Source: Natrialba asiatica DSM 12278 (lineage in GTDB: Archaea; Halobacteriota; Halobacteria; Halobacteriales; Natrialbaceae). From it: 64,000 bases of DNA. Shown piece by piece: positions 43,867 through 52,103 of this stretch; within the stretch, counting starts at the first letter, position 1; each line of letters begins with the position of its first letter. Made by a program: the position numbers and the translations under genes. The stretch is from NCBI RefSeq assembly GCF_000337555.1, contig NZ_AOIO01000017.1, positions 82,529 through 146,528 of the forward strand, given 5' to 3'. The notes beneath the pieces were generated by a model. That model was not told the DNA's origin. It worked only from the letters and a program-made list of their open reading frames with translations, and ran no database searches.

Positions 43867-46047
43867 TTACGCGAGCGTTGCGTCGAGTGCGTCGAGTGCC
43901 GCCTTGCGAACGGCATCGCGCTCGCCCGGGAGGAACTCGATATGACCGTCCTGGCCGCCGACGACGTGGACGCCGGCGTCGGGGGCTGCCTCGGCGATGG
44001 CGTCGCCGAGGTCACGAACGTTCAGCGACTCGGTTGCGCGGACGTGGAGTTCGTCGTCGCCGAGGCCGAGGGTGACGAACGAGTCGTCCTCGCGTTCGCG
44101 TCGGTGCAGCGCATCGAGCAGGAGCGTTGTCGTCGGGAAGTTGTAGCGGTGAGTGAAGGCCGCCGTATCGAGGACGGCGACGCTGATCCCGTCGACTGAT
44201 TCGGTCGTCAGGTTCTCCCGGGCGGTTTCGAGACCGGTATCGAGCTTCGCGCGGAACTGTTCGGAGACGTGGGCAGCGAGGTCGCCGTTGACGGGTCGGT
44301 CGGTCTCCTCGTCGTCACCGAAGAGGAGGTCGGCGACGAGTTCGCGTTTGTCCTTGTAGGACTGGTAGTAGGCTTCGAGTGCGATGGCCTCGCGGCGCTC
44401 GGAGATCCCGGTTTCGTCGTAGCCGGCGTCGGTGGCGAGTTCGCGGTAGGCCTCGGGGGTGTTCTCCCAGTAGCTGACGGCGGGGAGGTGTTCGAGGTCG
44501 GCGCGAACGTCGTCGTTGACCTGGGCGGCGACGGTTGCGGTGAGTGCGGTCGAGGTCACGTCCGAAACGTTCACGTCCGCGAGCGACGGTGCGACGGCGA
44601 CCGAGACGGCGTCGGTGATCGCCGCGTCGGCGTTGCTGTCGTCGATGACGAGTGCGTCGGCGTCGTACAGCGAGAGCAGGTCGTAGCCGTCGACGGATTC
44701 GACGGTCGAACCGGCATCGACGAGGACGACGAGCGGGAGTTGTTCGCCGTGGCGTTCGCGGGCTTCGAGCATCGAGGTGACGTCGTCGGTTGCAGCGTCC
44801 ATGTCGTAGACGCGGCCGTCGAGCGGTCGGCGCTCGAAGTAGTGGTACTCGGCGTCGTCGCGGGTGTGCTTCTCGCGGATAAGCGGGAGCACGGCGCGCT
44901 CGATGGCAGCACCGGCAACGTAGCCGTCGGCGGTGGCGGCGTGGCGAACGACGATCGGTCGGGTCTCCATGACGGCGCGGCGGATCGCGGTTGCGGCGTC
45001 GACGAGACCGTCTTCGACGGCAGCGACTGCGTCGTGGTCAGCAAGCAGCGAGACATCGTCGGGACTTGCCTCGCGTTCGAGTGCGGTCTCGAGGCGCTCC
45101 GTGACGGTCGCGCGCTCGTCGCCGTCGAGCCGTTCGAGGGTTTCGGTCTCGACCTGCAGGTCGCCGTGGTGGCGCTCGATTTCGCCTTCCAGCGCGACGA
45201 CGTCGTCGACCGTCACGTCGGGATAGGCGCGAACGCCAGCTTCTTCGAAGGCGGCACACTCGACGGTGCCGGTCTCGTCGCGGAGTTCGAAGACCGTCGG
45301 GCCGCTGGTCTGGCGGGCACCCGTGATTTCGCCCTCGAGTCGGACGACGCTGCCGACCTGGTTCTCGATGGCATCGACGGTGGTTCGCTTGAGCGCCGGT
45401 TCCTCGTCGACACCGCTCTCTTCGCCTGCGGACTCCGCAGCGGGCGTCTCGTCCGTCTCGTCGGCTTCAGCATCGGCGTCGGTCGCGGGAGCCGAGGCTG
45501 CCGCGGACTCGGTCGCAACGGATCCGCTGCCGCCGGCGACGGTGTCCGTCGCGTTCGGCGTCTCCGGCGTCGGCTGGTCATCGCTCGACTCAGCCGAGTC
45601 GTCGGTGGTCTCAGCGACGTTCGAGCCGGTATCGGCCTTCGTGTCGCTTCCGGTCTCGTCCTCGAACTCCTCGGGACGGAACTCGTCGTCGGCCGTCTCG
45701 ATCAGTTTGCCGCGGAACTCGCGTTCGCGCTGGCGGATCGACCAGCCCAGGTCGACGTTGCCGTTGTCCCGCACGTCGAGTACTTGGACGTAGACATCGT
45801 CGCCGGGATCCCAGTCGAGGCTTTCGAGTCGTTGGTCGAGTTCGCTTCTGTGCAACAGGCCAGTAACGTGTGATCCGATGTCGATGAAGACACCGAAGTC
45901 GGCGTAGCCGTCGACGGTGCCCCGGTAGTACCGACCGGGGGAGAGCTGGGAGGCGGACGTGCCTTCGAATTCGAAGACAGCATCCTCCTCGTGACTCTCA
46001 CAGATTTCACCGTCAACGGGTACACCACAGATGATACAGTTACCCAT
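43867..46047 (-). CDS. Multidomain RecJ-like (DHH superfamily) protein with zinc finger, S1 and OB folds
   Basis: 726 residues. Order: N-terminal zinc finger (C4, C7, C15, H18); S1 RNA-binding domain (about 35-105; GRYYRGTVDGYADFGVFIDIGSHVTGLLHRSEL); a long acidic, Ser/Thr-rich linker (about 125-215); an OB fold (about 225-300); a DHH-like domain (about 340-600); and a DHHA1-like C-terminus with HRYNFPTTTLLLDALH and GGQDGHIEFLPGERDAV. Motif I reads RHAATADGY and motif II VVLVDAGS, but the third motif reads VIDDSNAD where DHH is expected, so nuclease activity may be altered. It is likely a nucleic-acid-binding exonuclease or scaffold. Confidence 0.85.
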   Translation of the reverse strand: MGNCIICGVPVDGEICESHEEDAVFEFEGTSASQLSPGRYYRGTVDGYADFGVFIDIGSHVTGLLHRSELDQRLESLDWDPGDDVYVQVLDVRDNGNVDLGWSIRQREREFRGKLIETADDEFRPEEFEDETGSDTKADTGSNVAETTDDSAESSDDQPTPETPNATDTVAGGSGSVATESAAASAPATDADAEADETDETPAAESAGEESGVDEEPALKRTTVDAIENQVGSVVRLEGEITGARQTSGPTVFELRDETGTVECAAFEEAGVRAYPDVTVDDVVALEGEIERHHGDLQVETETLERLDGDERATVTERLETALEREASPDDVSLLADHDAVAAVEDGLVDAATAIRRAVMETRPIVVRHAATADGYVAGAAIERAVLPLIREKHTRDDAEYHYFERRPLDGRVYDMDAATDDVTSMLEARERHGEQLPLVVLVDAGSTVESVDGYDLLSLYDADALVIDDSNADAAITDAVSVAVAPSLADVNVSDVTSTALTATVAAQVNDDVRADLEHLPAVSYWENTPEAYRELATDAGYDETGISERREAIALEAYYQSYKDKRELVADLLFGDDEETDRPVNGDLAAHVSEQFRAKLDTGLETARENLTTESVDGISVAVLDTAAFTHRYNFPTTTLLLDALHRREREDDSFVTLGLGDDELHVRATESLNVRDLGDAIAEAAPDAGVHVVGGQDGHIEFLPGERDAVRKAALDALDATLA

Positions 46048-46613
46048 CTACTCGCATCAAGCAGTTTCGTCCTAAAACGGTTGTCGAAATGAGTCGGGGT
46101 TGTCAGGGTGACCAGCAGCGGTTTCGTCCACTCCTGCTCCCGACTACCCGTCGGGGGCAGTACAGTAGCTCATCCGCCGGAGAACGGCCAGTACCGACCG
46201 GTCGTGGTAATACTCGATTCTGAACTCGTCCCGTCGTTCGGCCGCCGCTCTCACCAGAGAGACACCAGGACCAGGCGGATATGGCACAACACGCGGCGCA
46301 GCGTCCGATCCGGACGAGTTCAAGCGCGCCGTCGAGGCCGAAGACGAACTGCGTCCGATCGACGGCCCGGAACCGGTCGAGTGAATTCGCTGGACGGTCC
46401 CGGAACGCGAGCAGTAGCGTTCGGGTCGCAGTTACGGCCCGGATTCCGGTCGGTGCGGGGTTTCGAACGGTGATCGATGGTGGTGGTGGTGGTCGGTGAG
46501 GGCTCCGATGGCGATCGTCTCCGCTCACCGGGCACACCGACCGGAACCCGATCTTCCGCCGCGACCCGACGACGGGCGTGCAACGGCCCAGAAGGCGTTG
46601 CACGCGATTCACA
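46048..46613. other. 566-nt gap without a complete gene; one gene-like 3' segment
   Basis: The longest frames here are Arg/Ser-rich and look like noise. One stretch on the plus strand (46211-46384, after an in-frame TAA at 46208) ends with good haloarchaeal coding character (SDPDEFKRAVEAEDELRPI, then a TGA) but has no ATG, GTG or TTG, so it may be the tail of a lost gene. A GGT tandem run lies near 46479-46495. No RNA gene is recognised. Confidence 0.4.
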
Positions 46614-46928
46614 TTAGGTCTCGTCGGATCGGTCGGGTACGGGCGGCGCAACGCGACACCCACACGGCCCCGCAACTGCGTCCGTCGGCCCGATCATCGT
46701 CGTTCGCGTGATCGGCTCCCCGCACCGCGGGCACGTTCTGAACTCGTGGTCGGCCGCGCTATCGGAATTGTCGTGTTCGTCACCGGTGGTTTCGCGCGTG
46801 TCACCCGGATTTTCGCGCGCGGCAGTGGCATTCTTGCGTGCGTTACCGGGGTTCTCGTGCGTGTCAGTCCGGGTTTCGGTCGGTTCGGTATCCGGTTTGT
46901 CGACTCCGTCGTCGTCACTCCGGGTCAT
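46614..46928 (-). CDS. Small protein with disordered N-terminus and zinc ribbon
   Basis: 104 residues from the ATG at 46928 (an upstream GTG/ATG pair adds three). The first ~60 residues are Thr/Asp/Glu/Asn-rich with loosely repeated ENPG.AR and ENPGDTRE elements. The C-terminus has CPRCGEPI and CGC, giving a four-Cys ribbon. It resembles other haloarchaeal micro zinc fingers; the role is unknown. Confidence 0.65.
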   Translation of the reverse strand: MTRSDDDGVDKPDTEPTETRTDTHENPGNARKNATAARENPGDTRETTGDEHDNSDSAADHEFRTCPRCGEPITRTTMIGPTDAVAGPCGCRVAPPVPDRSDET

Positions 46929-46994
46929 TCCTGACACCTCGTGACTCCGCCGAATTCGGACGGTAGAGACGGCAGTACGCGGACGATTTGACTC

Positions 46995-47175
46995 GTCAAT
47001 CGTGCGGGATGTTTATATCCCGTGAGAATGTACGCAAACATGGCTTCAGCGAAGCACGCTTGGAAGCCACGCCTTGGGTGCTCTAACACCCGGGGCACTT
47101 TCGTACCCCACGTTGTGGCTTCCGTTCTAATTGGTAACTGGTAGTGACTTATATCTACCGCTGACTGTCGGGAAG
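46995..47175 (+). ncRNA. Structured repeat B, IS200/IS605 right-end / guide-RNA-scaffold-like
   Basis: The outer stem GGAAGCCAC/GTGGCTTCC is a perfect 9 bp (47062-47070 with 47115-47123). It encloses two hairpins: GGGTG/CACCC (47076-47091) and GGGG/CCCC (47092-47109), a multi-branch shape. A 5-bp hairpin GCTTC-AGC-GAAGC precedes it (47043-47055), and a TATA-bearing hairpin GGGAT-GTTTAT-ATCCC lies further upstream. One reading frame across the left arm resembles the EAGSPxL tail of haloarchaeal TnpB proteins. No tnpB is present. Probably a mini-element derived from such a transposon; expression is unknown. Confidence 0.5.
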
Positions 47176-47254
47176 GATCGCTGCGGTTACTCTCCCCGAC
47201 GAGATAGAACTCGATAGTACTGGGAGTCTCCGTCTAGTGATTCACCAGCAATCA

Positions 47255-47284
47255 AATATCCAATTTTAATTTCTATTGGATATT
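47255..47284. promoter_or_regulatory. Perfect 10-bp inverted repeat abutting a TATA box
   Basis: AATATCCAAT (47255-47264) and ATTGGATATT (47275-47284) are perfect complements separated by 10 nt. The right arm runs into TATTAAATA (47281-47289), 22-30 nt upstream of the ATG at 47311. A dimeric regulator here would cover the promoter of the two-gene membrane operon. Confidence 0.6.
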
Positions 47285-47310
47285 AAATACGTCGTTTCCG
47301 TGGACGATTC

Positions 47311-47505
47311 ATGGTCTCTGATAGCACAGAAGGGAGCAACGAGGATGCAGACCAGTACGACGTGACGATCTGGGAAGAGAGAACGAGGCTCGATCACCTT
47401 GCTGTTGGGGTTTCCCAGGTCATTGTTCGGTGGTGGGTTGCCCTCGCGGCTATAATTGGTGCTCTCCTTGTTGCTCACCCACTCGTGTCCATCAGGACCG
47501 AGTGA
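47311..47505 (+). CDS. Small single-helix membrane protein
   Basis: 64 residues. An acidic cytoplasmic-looking N-terminus (STEGSNEDADQYDVTIWEERTRLDHL) is followed by one helix (about 34-57, VSQVIVRWWVALAAIIGALLV). The ATG lies at leaderless distance from a TATA element. The TGA stop overlaps a GTG start of a second tiny membrane protein, so the two are likely made together as subunits. No family is recognised; the size suits an accessory subunit of a transporter. Confidence 0.6.
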   Translation: MVSDSTEGSNEDADQYDVTIWEERTRLDHLAVGVSQVIVRWWVALAAIIGALLVAHPLVSIRTE

Positions 47506-47606
47506 GTACAGTATCGTGGCTTATCGGTGCGTGGCTGCTTTCTCTTCTGATCGGGCTGCTCATCATCAGGTACATCCAACGGATCGATCCGACGACGCGC
47601 TCGTAG
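47502..47606 (+). CDS. 34-residue membrane micro-protein
   Basis: GTG start at 47502, overlapping the previous TGA (GTGA), and a TAG at 47604. One long hydrophobic helix (WLIGAWLLSLLIGLLIIRYI) followed by a basic QRIDPTTRS tail, a positive-inside single-pass layout. Overlap and composition argue it is real despite the size. The 198 nt that follow contain a gene-like but start-less tail (about 47607-47725, ending LRVTHLPSKY) in another frame. Confidence 0.5.
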   Translation: MSTVSWLIGAWLLSLLIGLLIIRYIQRIDPTTRS

Positions 47607-47804
47607 GTTACCTCTCGTACTCCGAAATCGTCCGGCGGATATCCCAGCAGGCCCACAACAGATTAGACATCGTTGACAGTAGAGATGTTCGGTTACGAGT
47701 CACCCATCTGCCCTCGAAATACTAGCAGCTACTACTTGAGAAGGGCGAGCCGCTGGCGTTCTCATGTTGAATATTTAACCTCTCGGGTAGTGTGTCTGTA
47801 GAAG

Positions 47805-48236
47805 ATGGCTCATAGCAATGCCAGTTTGTCAACTCGAGTAGTGTTCACTGTCGCAGAAGTGGTTGGTACGGACCCTGTGGACCTCCCACCGCTCGAAAAA
47901 ACAATCAGTAGTGAGGCGCTCAATAACCTCTTCCACGAAGACACATCACTTCCCGGCGCATATCTGGTCTTTCCCTACTGTGACGTTTGGGTGATGGTTC
48001 ATGGCGACAGAACCGTTGATGTCTTCACGGAGTACGCAGCGACCACTGCCGTCAACGCTGTTCCTACCGATAGTGACGGGCAGCCAACTGATGATCGGAT
48101 GGTTGTGCTATCCGCTCAAAATGGACGACATGCATTCGCCGACGACGAACTGGAGACGCTCCACGAAATCGTTGAGGGGGCAGACGATGCGACGGAAGCA
48201 TGGGAGGACACCATCAACTATGCTGAACAGCGATAG
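47805..48236 (+). CDS. HalOD1-domain protein
   Basis: 143 residues. The core matches the haloarchaeal output domain 1: VVFTVAEVVGTDPVDLPPLEKTISSEALNNLF, then strands through DVWVMVHGDRTVDVF. HalOD1 proteins are thought to be output modules of haloarchaeal signalling. This one has an acidic C-terminal helix (DDELETLHEIVEGADDATEAWED). A TATA-like ATATTTAA lies about 30 nt upstream. Codon use is less GC-biased than the chromosome average, as for its neighbours. Confidence 0.75.
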   Translation: MAHSNASLSTRVVFTVAEVVGTDPVDLPPLEKTISSEALNNLFHEDTSLPGAYLVFPYCDVWVMVHGDRTVDVFTEYAATTAVNAVPTDSDGQPTDDRMVVLSAQNGRHAFADDELETLHEIVEGADDATEAWEDTINYAEQR

Positions 48237-48625
48237 ACTCGACTCTCTCAGGGAGTGCGTCGAGGGGAGTGTCTAACGCGAACAGTTCCACCGAGAAGCT
48301 GTGAAATGTGGCGGCCAGATGCCCAGAGATACGGTATCACTACGCCACAGTTCATCAGTTTGAACGCTCTTACTCTCGAAAGATGTCCCTAGTGAATCAT
48401 AACTGTAATTGTGAAACTAGCCAGATTCAGTTATGCGAGTAGATCTGCTGGGAGTAGGTCTTTCTTATGATTGTCGCAAGCACGATGAGGCCCTCAACAA
48501 TCTCACTTGTATACTACAATTTCTGTTGAATTTGCCACTACCTATCGGTGTTATACATCAAATATAGTACATGTATGAGTGAGGGAACGAACACCTACTC
48601 GGTAGACAGAGCGAGTGGTTTGTCG
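48237..48625. other. AT-rich gap with an 8-bp inverted repeat
   Basis: Upstream region of the subtilase. CATAACTG (48398-48405) and CAGTTATG (48428-48435) form a perfect inverted repeat with 22 nt between. A TATA-like AAATATAG lies at about 48559-48566. No gene is seen; it could include decayed insertion-sequence DNA. Confidence 0.45.
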
Positions 48626-49867
48626 ATGAACAAACAACCTGAAACGCAATTCGAGACACGGATTAGACGACGGCCGTATCTCCGAGTAGCTGCGACAGCT
48701 GGAATCGCAAGTGCAACGCTTGGAGGAACTGGGACGGTTGCGGCACAGGACGACGCAGAGACGACGCGGCAATACAACGTCGGCCACGAGACCGAGGCAG
48801 GAAGGGAGCATGCGAGAGATGTTGCGGTGGAGGTGCACCATGAGTTCGAGGCACTAGATATTACCACGGTCAATGTTGCAGAGAGCGATCTCGATGCCCT
48901 TGGTGACCATGAGGATATCCGATTCGTTGAAGAGAACATCGAGCGGAGCCTCGATCTCCCTGACTCCGATCCTGAACACCAACTGGAAGACGAACTCGAA
49001 GCTGAGCAATGGAATCCCTGGGGCGTTGAACGAATTGGTGCCCTCGCTGCACACGAACGAGGCGAGACCGGTTGTGGCGTCCACGTTGCGGTTATCGATA
49101 CCGGTATTGACCCCACGCACGAAGACTTACACGCCAACATCGGCGAGGGTGTTGCCTTCGTTGAGACTACAATCGAGAGTACTCAGGAGTGGGCTGATGA
49201 CTTCGGCCACGGCACGCATGTGTCGGGAACGATTGCGGCGCTCGATAACGACATTGGAGTCGTTGGTGTGAGTCCATCCGCACGGCTCCATCCAGTGAAG
49301 GTGCTCGATAACCAAGGAACTGGAACCGATGCGGACATAGCTGCTGGTATCGAGTATGCGGCACGCAAAGGCTACGACATCGCCAATCTCAGTGTGGGCG
49401 AACCAGAGACAACGCAGACACAAACCGAGGCTGTGAAGTTCGCTTACGAGGAGGGGCTTTTGCTTGTTGCGGCGACGGGGAATGACGGCCACCCGAAGGT
49501 GGACTACCCTGCAGATCTCGATGAAGTGATCGGTGTGAGTGCGACCGCGAAAGACGATTCACTAGCACCGTTCTCGAACACGGGCCCCGAAGTGAACCTG
49601 GCCGCCCCTGGTTCCCCCGTGTTATCGACGATTCCTGGAAGTAAGTATGGAGTCATGGAGGGGACTTCGATGGCGACACCGCACGTGTCTGGCTCGGCAG
49701 CATTGCTGGCCGCACACGGCCTCTCTAACGCCGAAATCCGCGACATCCTTACCGCGTCCGCAGAAAATATCGGACTTGGGCCCGACGCAGAAGGTTCAGG
49801 GCTTGTCAACGCGAGTGCTGCCCTCAAGCGTCTCGATACGATGGAGCCAGAGGTACCATCCGAGTAG
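48626..49867 (+). CDS. Secreted subtilisin-like serine protease (S8)
   Basis: 413 residues from the ATG at 48626, chosen because it places the twin-Arg motif RIRRRPYLRVAATAGIASATLGG in a normal signal position and sits about 60 nt behind the TATA element; an ATG at 48575 is the alternative. A propeptide (I9-like, about 45-110) precedes the catalytic domain. The triad is DTGID, HGTHVSGT and GTSMATPH, with the oxyanion Asn in AATGND. Unlike classical halolysins it ends right after the catalytic domain, lacking the ~120-residue C-terminal extension. It is probably Tat-exported to the medium or cell surface. It lies in the low-GC accessory stretch. Confidence 0.9.
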   Translation: MNKQPETQFETRIRRRPYLRVAATAGIASATLGGTGTVAAQDDAETTRQYNVGHETEAGREHARDVAVEVHHEFEALDITTVNVAESDLDALGDHEDIRFVEENIERSLDLPDSDPEHQLEDELEAEQWNPWGVERIGALAAHERGETGCGVHVAVIDTGIDPTHEDLHANIGEGVAFVETTIESTQEWADDFGHGTHVSGTIAALDNDIGVVGVSPSARLHPVKVLDNQGTGTDADIAAGIEYAARKGYDIANLSVGEPETTQTQTEAVKFAYEEGLLLVAATGNDGHPKVDYPADLDEVIGVSATAKDDSLAPFSNTGPEVNLAAPGSPVLSTIPGSKYGVMEGTSMATPHVSGSAALLAAHGLSNAEIRDILTASAENIGLGPDAEGSGLVNASAALKRLDTMEPEVPSE

Positions 49868-49924
49868 CAAATCACCGCTGATCCATGAACGTCAGTTGTG
49901 GTTCGTATTTCGGTTGCCGCACTG

Positions 49925-50095
49925 TCCCACGGGAACAAAGAAGGACATCGTTTTTCTCCCGAAAGAGACGTTCAATAGTGTTCTGATTTCCCTGTTTCTC
50001 GTATTGAAATCGAAGCCTGCGTTGCCGGGGTACTACCTGACGATGTCTTGCCCTCGATAAAAAACAGAGTATCGGAGACATCGTGTTTCTCGGCT
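49925..50095 (-). pseudogene. IS6-family transposase relic
   Basis: Two frames together spell the end of a haloarchaeal IS6-type DDE transposase: EKHDVSDTLFFIEGK (matching the EKHDV..VFLVDGAK region) and, after a frameshift, LRFQYEKQGNQNTIERLFRE (matching LDFRYERHGNRNSVERVFRE, which carries the catalytic Glu). A second frameshift removes the C-terminus. The N-terminal two thirds are gone. This dates earlier insertion activity in the 47-50.5 kb stretch. Confidence 0.65.
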
Positions 50096-50302
50096 ATCTT
50101 TCCTGTCCCCCTCATCGCTACCCGGCGCTCAACTTCTGTATCCCTTATCAGGACCTTCCTGCTTTAACTCCCGAGTTCAACGGTCGAAGTCTACACAGTC
50201 ATGCGATTCACCAGAGCCGAGCATCTACTCCGATCCGCAGTCGGGCGAGGGAGTAACGCCGATCTACGGGTGCGAAACAGCCCGCGATCAGTAGACCGTC
50301 AC

Positions 50303-50385
50303 TATAGTAGCCACTGAAAGTCAGTCACACCCACTTGCATGACAACTGTGCGATTGGTGTGTAAACAGTTTCAGTCGTTACTATA
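50303..50385. mobile_element. Mini-element with terminal inverted repeats
   Basis: TATAGTAGCCACTGAAA (50303-50319) and TTTCAGTCGTTACTATA (50369-50385) are inverted copies matching at 15 of 17 positions; similarity fades inward through CACAC/GTGTG. The total is about 83 nt with no coding capacity, as expected for a miniature inverted-repeat element or a large hairpin. It lies 200 nt from the IS6 relic. Target duplications were not identified. Confidence 0.5.
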
Positions 50386-50511
50386 ACACGACCACGAGCA
50401 CCGTTCGAATGAGATGAGGGTCGCCCCGAAGTAGTGCACCGGCTCGAATGGGACTTTCAGCTGCTGCCGACAAAAATCGATTTTTGTCGTCGATTCCGCA
50501 CACCAAGCGCA

Positions 50512-50775
50512 CTACTCGAAGACCGCCGAGTTCTCCTCGAGTTCGTCGAGATCGGCGAGGAGTTCCTCGACGTCCTCGGGGAACAGCGAGACCTGAATCT
50601 CGTTGCCGTCGGCGTCGTCGAAGACGAGTTTGACGCGCTTGTCGCCGAACTCGCGGGCCTCGGCGGATTCGACGTCGAACAGTTTGATCGTGGCTTCCTT
50701 GTTGTTGGGGCCGACGTTCTTGATCGCGCCGTCGTTGAGCTCTACCATGAAGTCCTCGAGCGTCAGTGAGAGCAT
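50512..50775 (-). CDS. Small conserved-looking acidic protein
   Basis: 87 residues from the ATG at 50775 (36 further upstream codons are Arg/Thr-rich and not coding). Beta-rich: LTLEDFMVELNDGAIKNVGPNNKEATIKLFDVE and KRVKLVFDDADGNEIQVSLFPEDVEELLADLDELEE. It looks like a compact OB- or SH3-like fold with an acidic helix at the end. Pattern and composition are chromosomal, unlike the island just before it. The function is unknown. Confidence 0.7.
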   Translation of the reverse strand: MLSLTLEDFMVELNDGAIKNVGPNNKEATIKLFDVESAEAREFGDKRVKLVFDDADGNEIQVSLFPEDVEELLADLDELEENSAVFE

Positions 50776-51282
50776 ACCCTCCGTACGGGGGCCGGATAAA
50801 AAACGCCACGGCATTGCGGTCGTCCGGTGAACTCGTCCGGTCCTGGTCGTCCCGCGAGACGAAACGCGGTCAGCCCCGTGCAATCGTGGGACTCAAACCG
50901 GAACCGAGGCCGCCCCAAAACGGGGCCACCACGGACAGTTCCCGCCCATCGGTTCCGGATGCCGGATCGCATCGGCCCGCTTCGAGTCGTGATCCGCACC
51001 GTGCGGAGCACTCCGAGGGCCGAACCGCATGCAGGGTGTGTCAGCGTGCGTGCGGCCGGCTATAATTTCGACTGGTGACGAATAAATACTGGTGATCGTT
51101 CACAGCATTGAACCGCGGCCCGGCACCGGGCCGAAAGACAGTGCAGCTAGCTGTCCTCCCGTCGGCTTGCTCCTCCCAGTTCCCTCCCAGCGGCTTGCCC
51201 TACGGCTCCCGGCAGCCGCCCGCCGCCAGCGGACCCCGCCCCACCCAGTTTTAAGTCGCTCACGACGAACCAACCGAACGCT
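50776..51282. other. 507-nt gene-free gap
   Basis: GC-rich in the left and right parts, with an AT-rich TATAATTTCG...AATAAATACTGG patch near 51060-51093. A near-repeat of CTCCCGTCGGCTTG and CTCCCAGCGGCTTG occurs at about 51154 and 51185, and GCCCGGCACCGGGC can form a hairpin (about 51119-51132). I looked for SRP and RNase P RNA features and saw none that convince. A TATA-like GTTTTAAGT precedes the next gene by about 30 nt. Confidence 0.4.
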
Positions 51283-52011
51283 ATGGAACTCATCTGGCAC
51301 GGCCACTCGACCTGGCACGTCACCGTCGGTGAGACCGACTTGCTGATCGATCCGTTCTTCGACAACCCGAAGACCGATCTTGAGCCGTCGGACATCGACA
51401 CACCCGACTACGTGTTGCTCACCCACGGTCATGCCGACCACATCGCCCACGCCGGCGAGTTCAGCGAGGCGACGCTCGTCGGGACACCTGAACTCGTCTC
51501 CTACTGCGAGGACGAGTTCGGCTTCGAGGATGCGGTCGGCGGGATGGGGATGAACCTCGGGGGAACCGTCGAGTGCGGAGACGCGTTCGTCACGATGGTC
51601 CGTGCCGATCACACGAACGGGATCATGACCGAGAACGATGCGAGCGGCGGGATGCCGGCCGGATTCGTGATTTCGGATACGAAGCCGACGCAGGGTACAG
51701 ATAACGAGTCGACCACCTTCTACCACGCCGGCGACACCTCGCTCATGACCGAGATGCGCGAGGTCATCGGCCCCCATCTCGAACCGGACGCCGCCGCCGT
51801 GCCGATCGGCGATCACTTCACGATGGGGCCGTGGCAAGCCGCCGTCGCCGTCGACTGGCTCGACGTCGACCACGCCTTCCCGCAGCACTACGACACCTTC
51901 CCGCCGATCGAACAGGATACGGACGACTTCGAGCGCGAAGTCCGGGCGACGGGCAGCGACGCGGACGTTCACGCGCTCGTGGCCGGCGAGCCGTTCGAAC
52001 TCGAGGGCTAA
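51283..52011 (+). CDS. UPF0173-type metal-dependent hydrolase (metallo-beta-lactamase fold)
   Basis: 242 residues. The opening [12 protein letters not shown] is the UPF0173/UlaG-like start; metal ligands are THGHADH, H in RADHTNG, and GDTSL, with SVP-like [10 protein letters not shown] and the closing [10 protein letters not shown]. These enzymes hydrolyse phosphoesters or lactones; the substrate is unknown. Leaderless spacing from the TATA element. The OsmC-type gene follows 92 nt downstream on the same strand. Confidence 0.88.
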   Translation: MELIWHGHSTWHVTVGETDLLIDPFFDNPKTDLEPSDIDTPDYVLLTHGHADHIAHAGEFSEATLVGTPELVSYCEDEFGFEDAVGGMGMNLGGTVECGDAFVTMVRADHTNGIMTENDASGGMPAGFVISDTKPTQGTDNESTTFYHAGDTSLMTEMREVIGPHLEPDAAAVPIGDHFTMGPWQAAVAVDWLDVDHAFPQHYDTFPPIEQDTDDFEREVRATGSDADVHALVAGEPFELEG

Positions 52012-52103
52012 CCGCTTTCTTCGCGTTCCTTTTGTCACGGAGACGAACGCTACTGCGTACGAGAGCAACGTTTACAGCGCCGGCTGTGGATGGCACGATT
52101 GCT

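Noticed and set aside
46103..46675. 190-codon minus-strand frame
   Set aside because: Arg/Pro/Ser-rich with no helix or strand pattern, low acidic content for a haloarchaeal protein, and no promoter or family likeness.
48398..48435. Inverted repeat CATAACTG/CAGTTATG as an insertion-sequence end
   Set aside because: Only 8 bp, no partner end or transposase nearby, so it is listed as part of the gap and not as an element.
50776..51282. Possible stable RNA gene (SRP or RNase P RNA) in a long GC-rich gap
   Set aside because: Short stems and a near-repeat are present but none of the conserved SRP or RNase P core motifs could be recognised on either strand.
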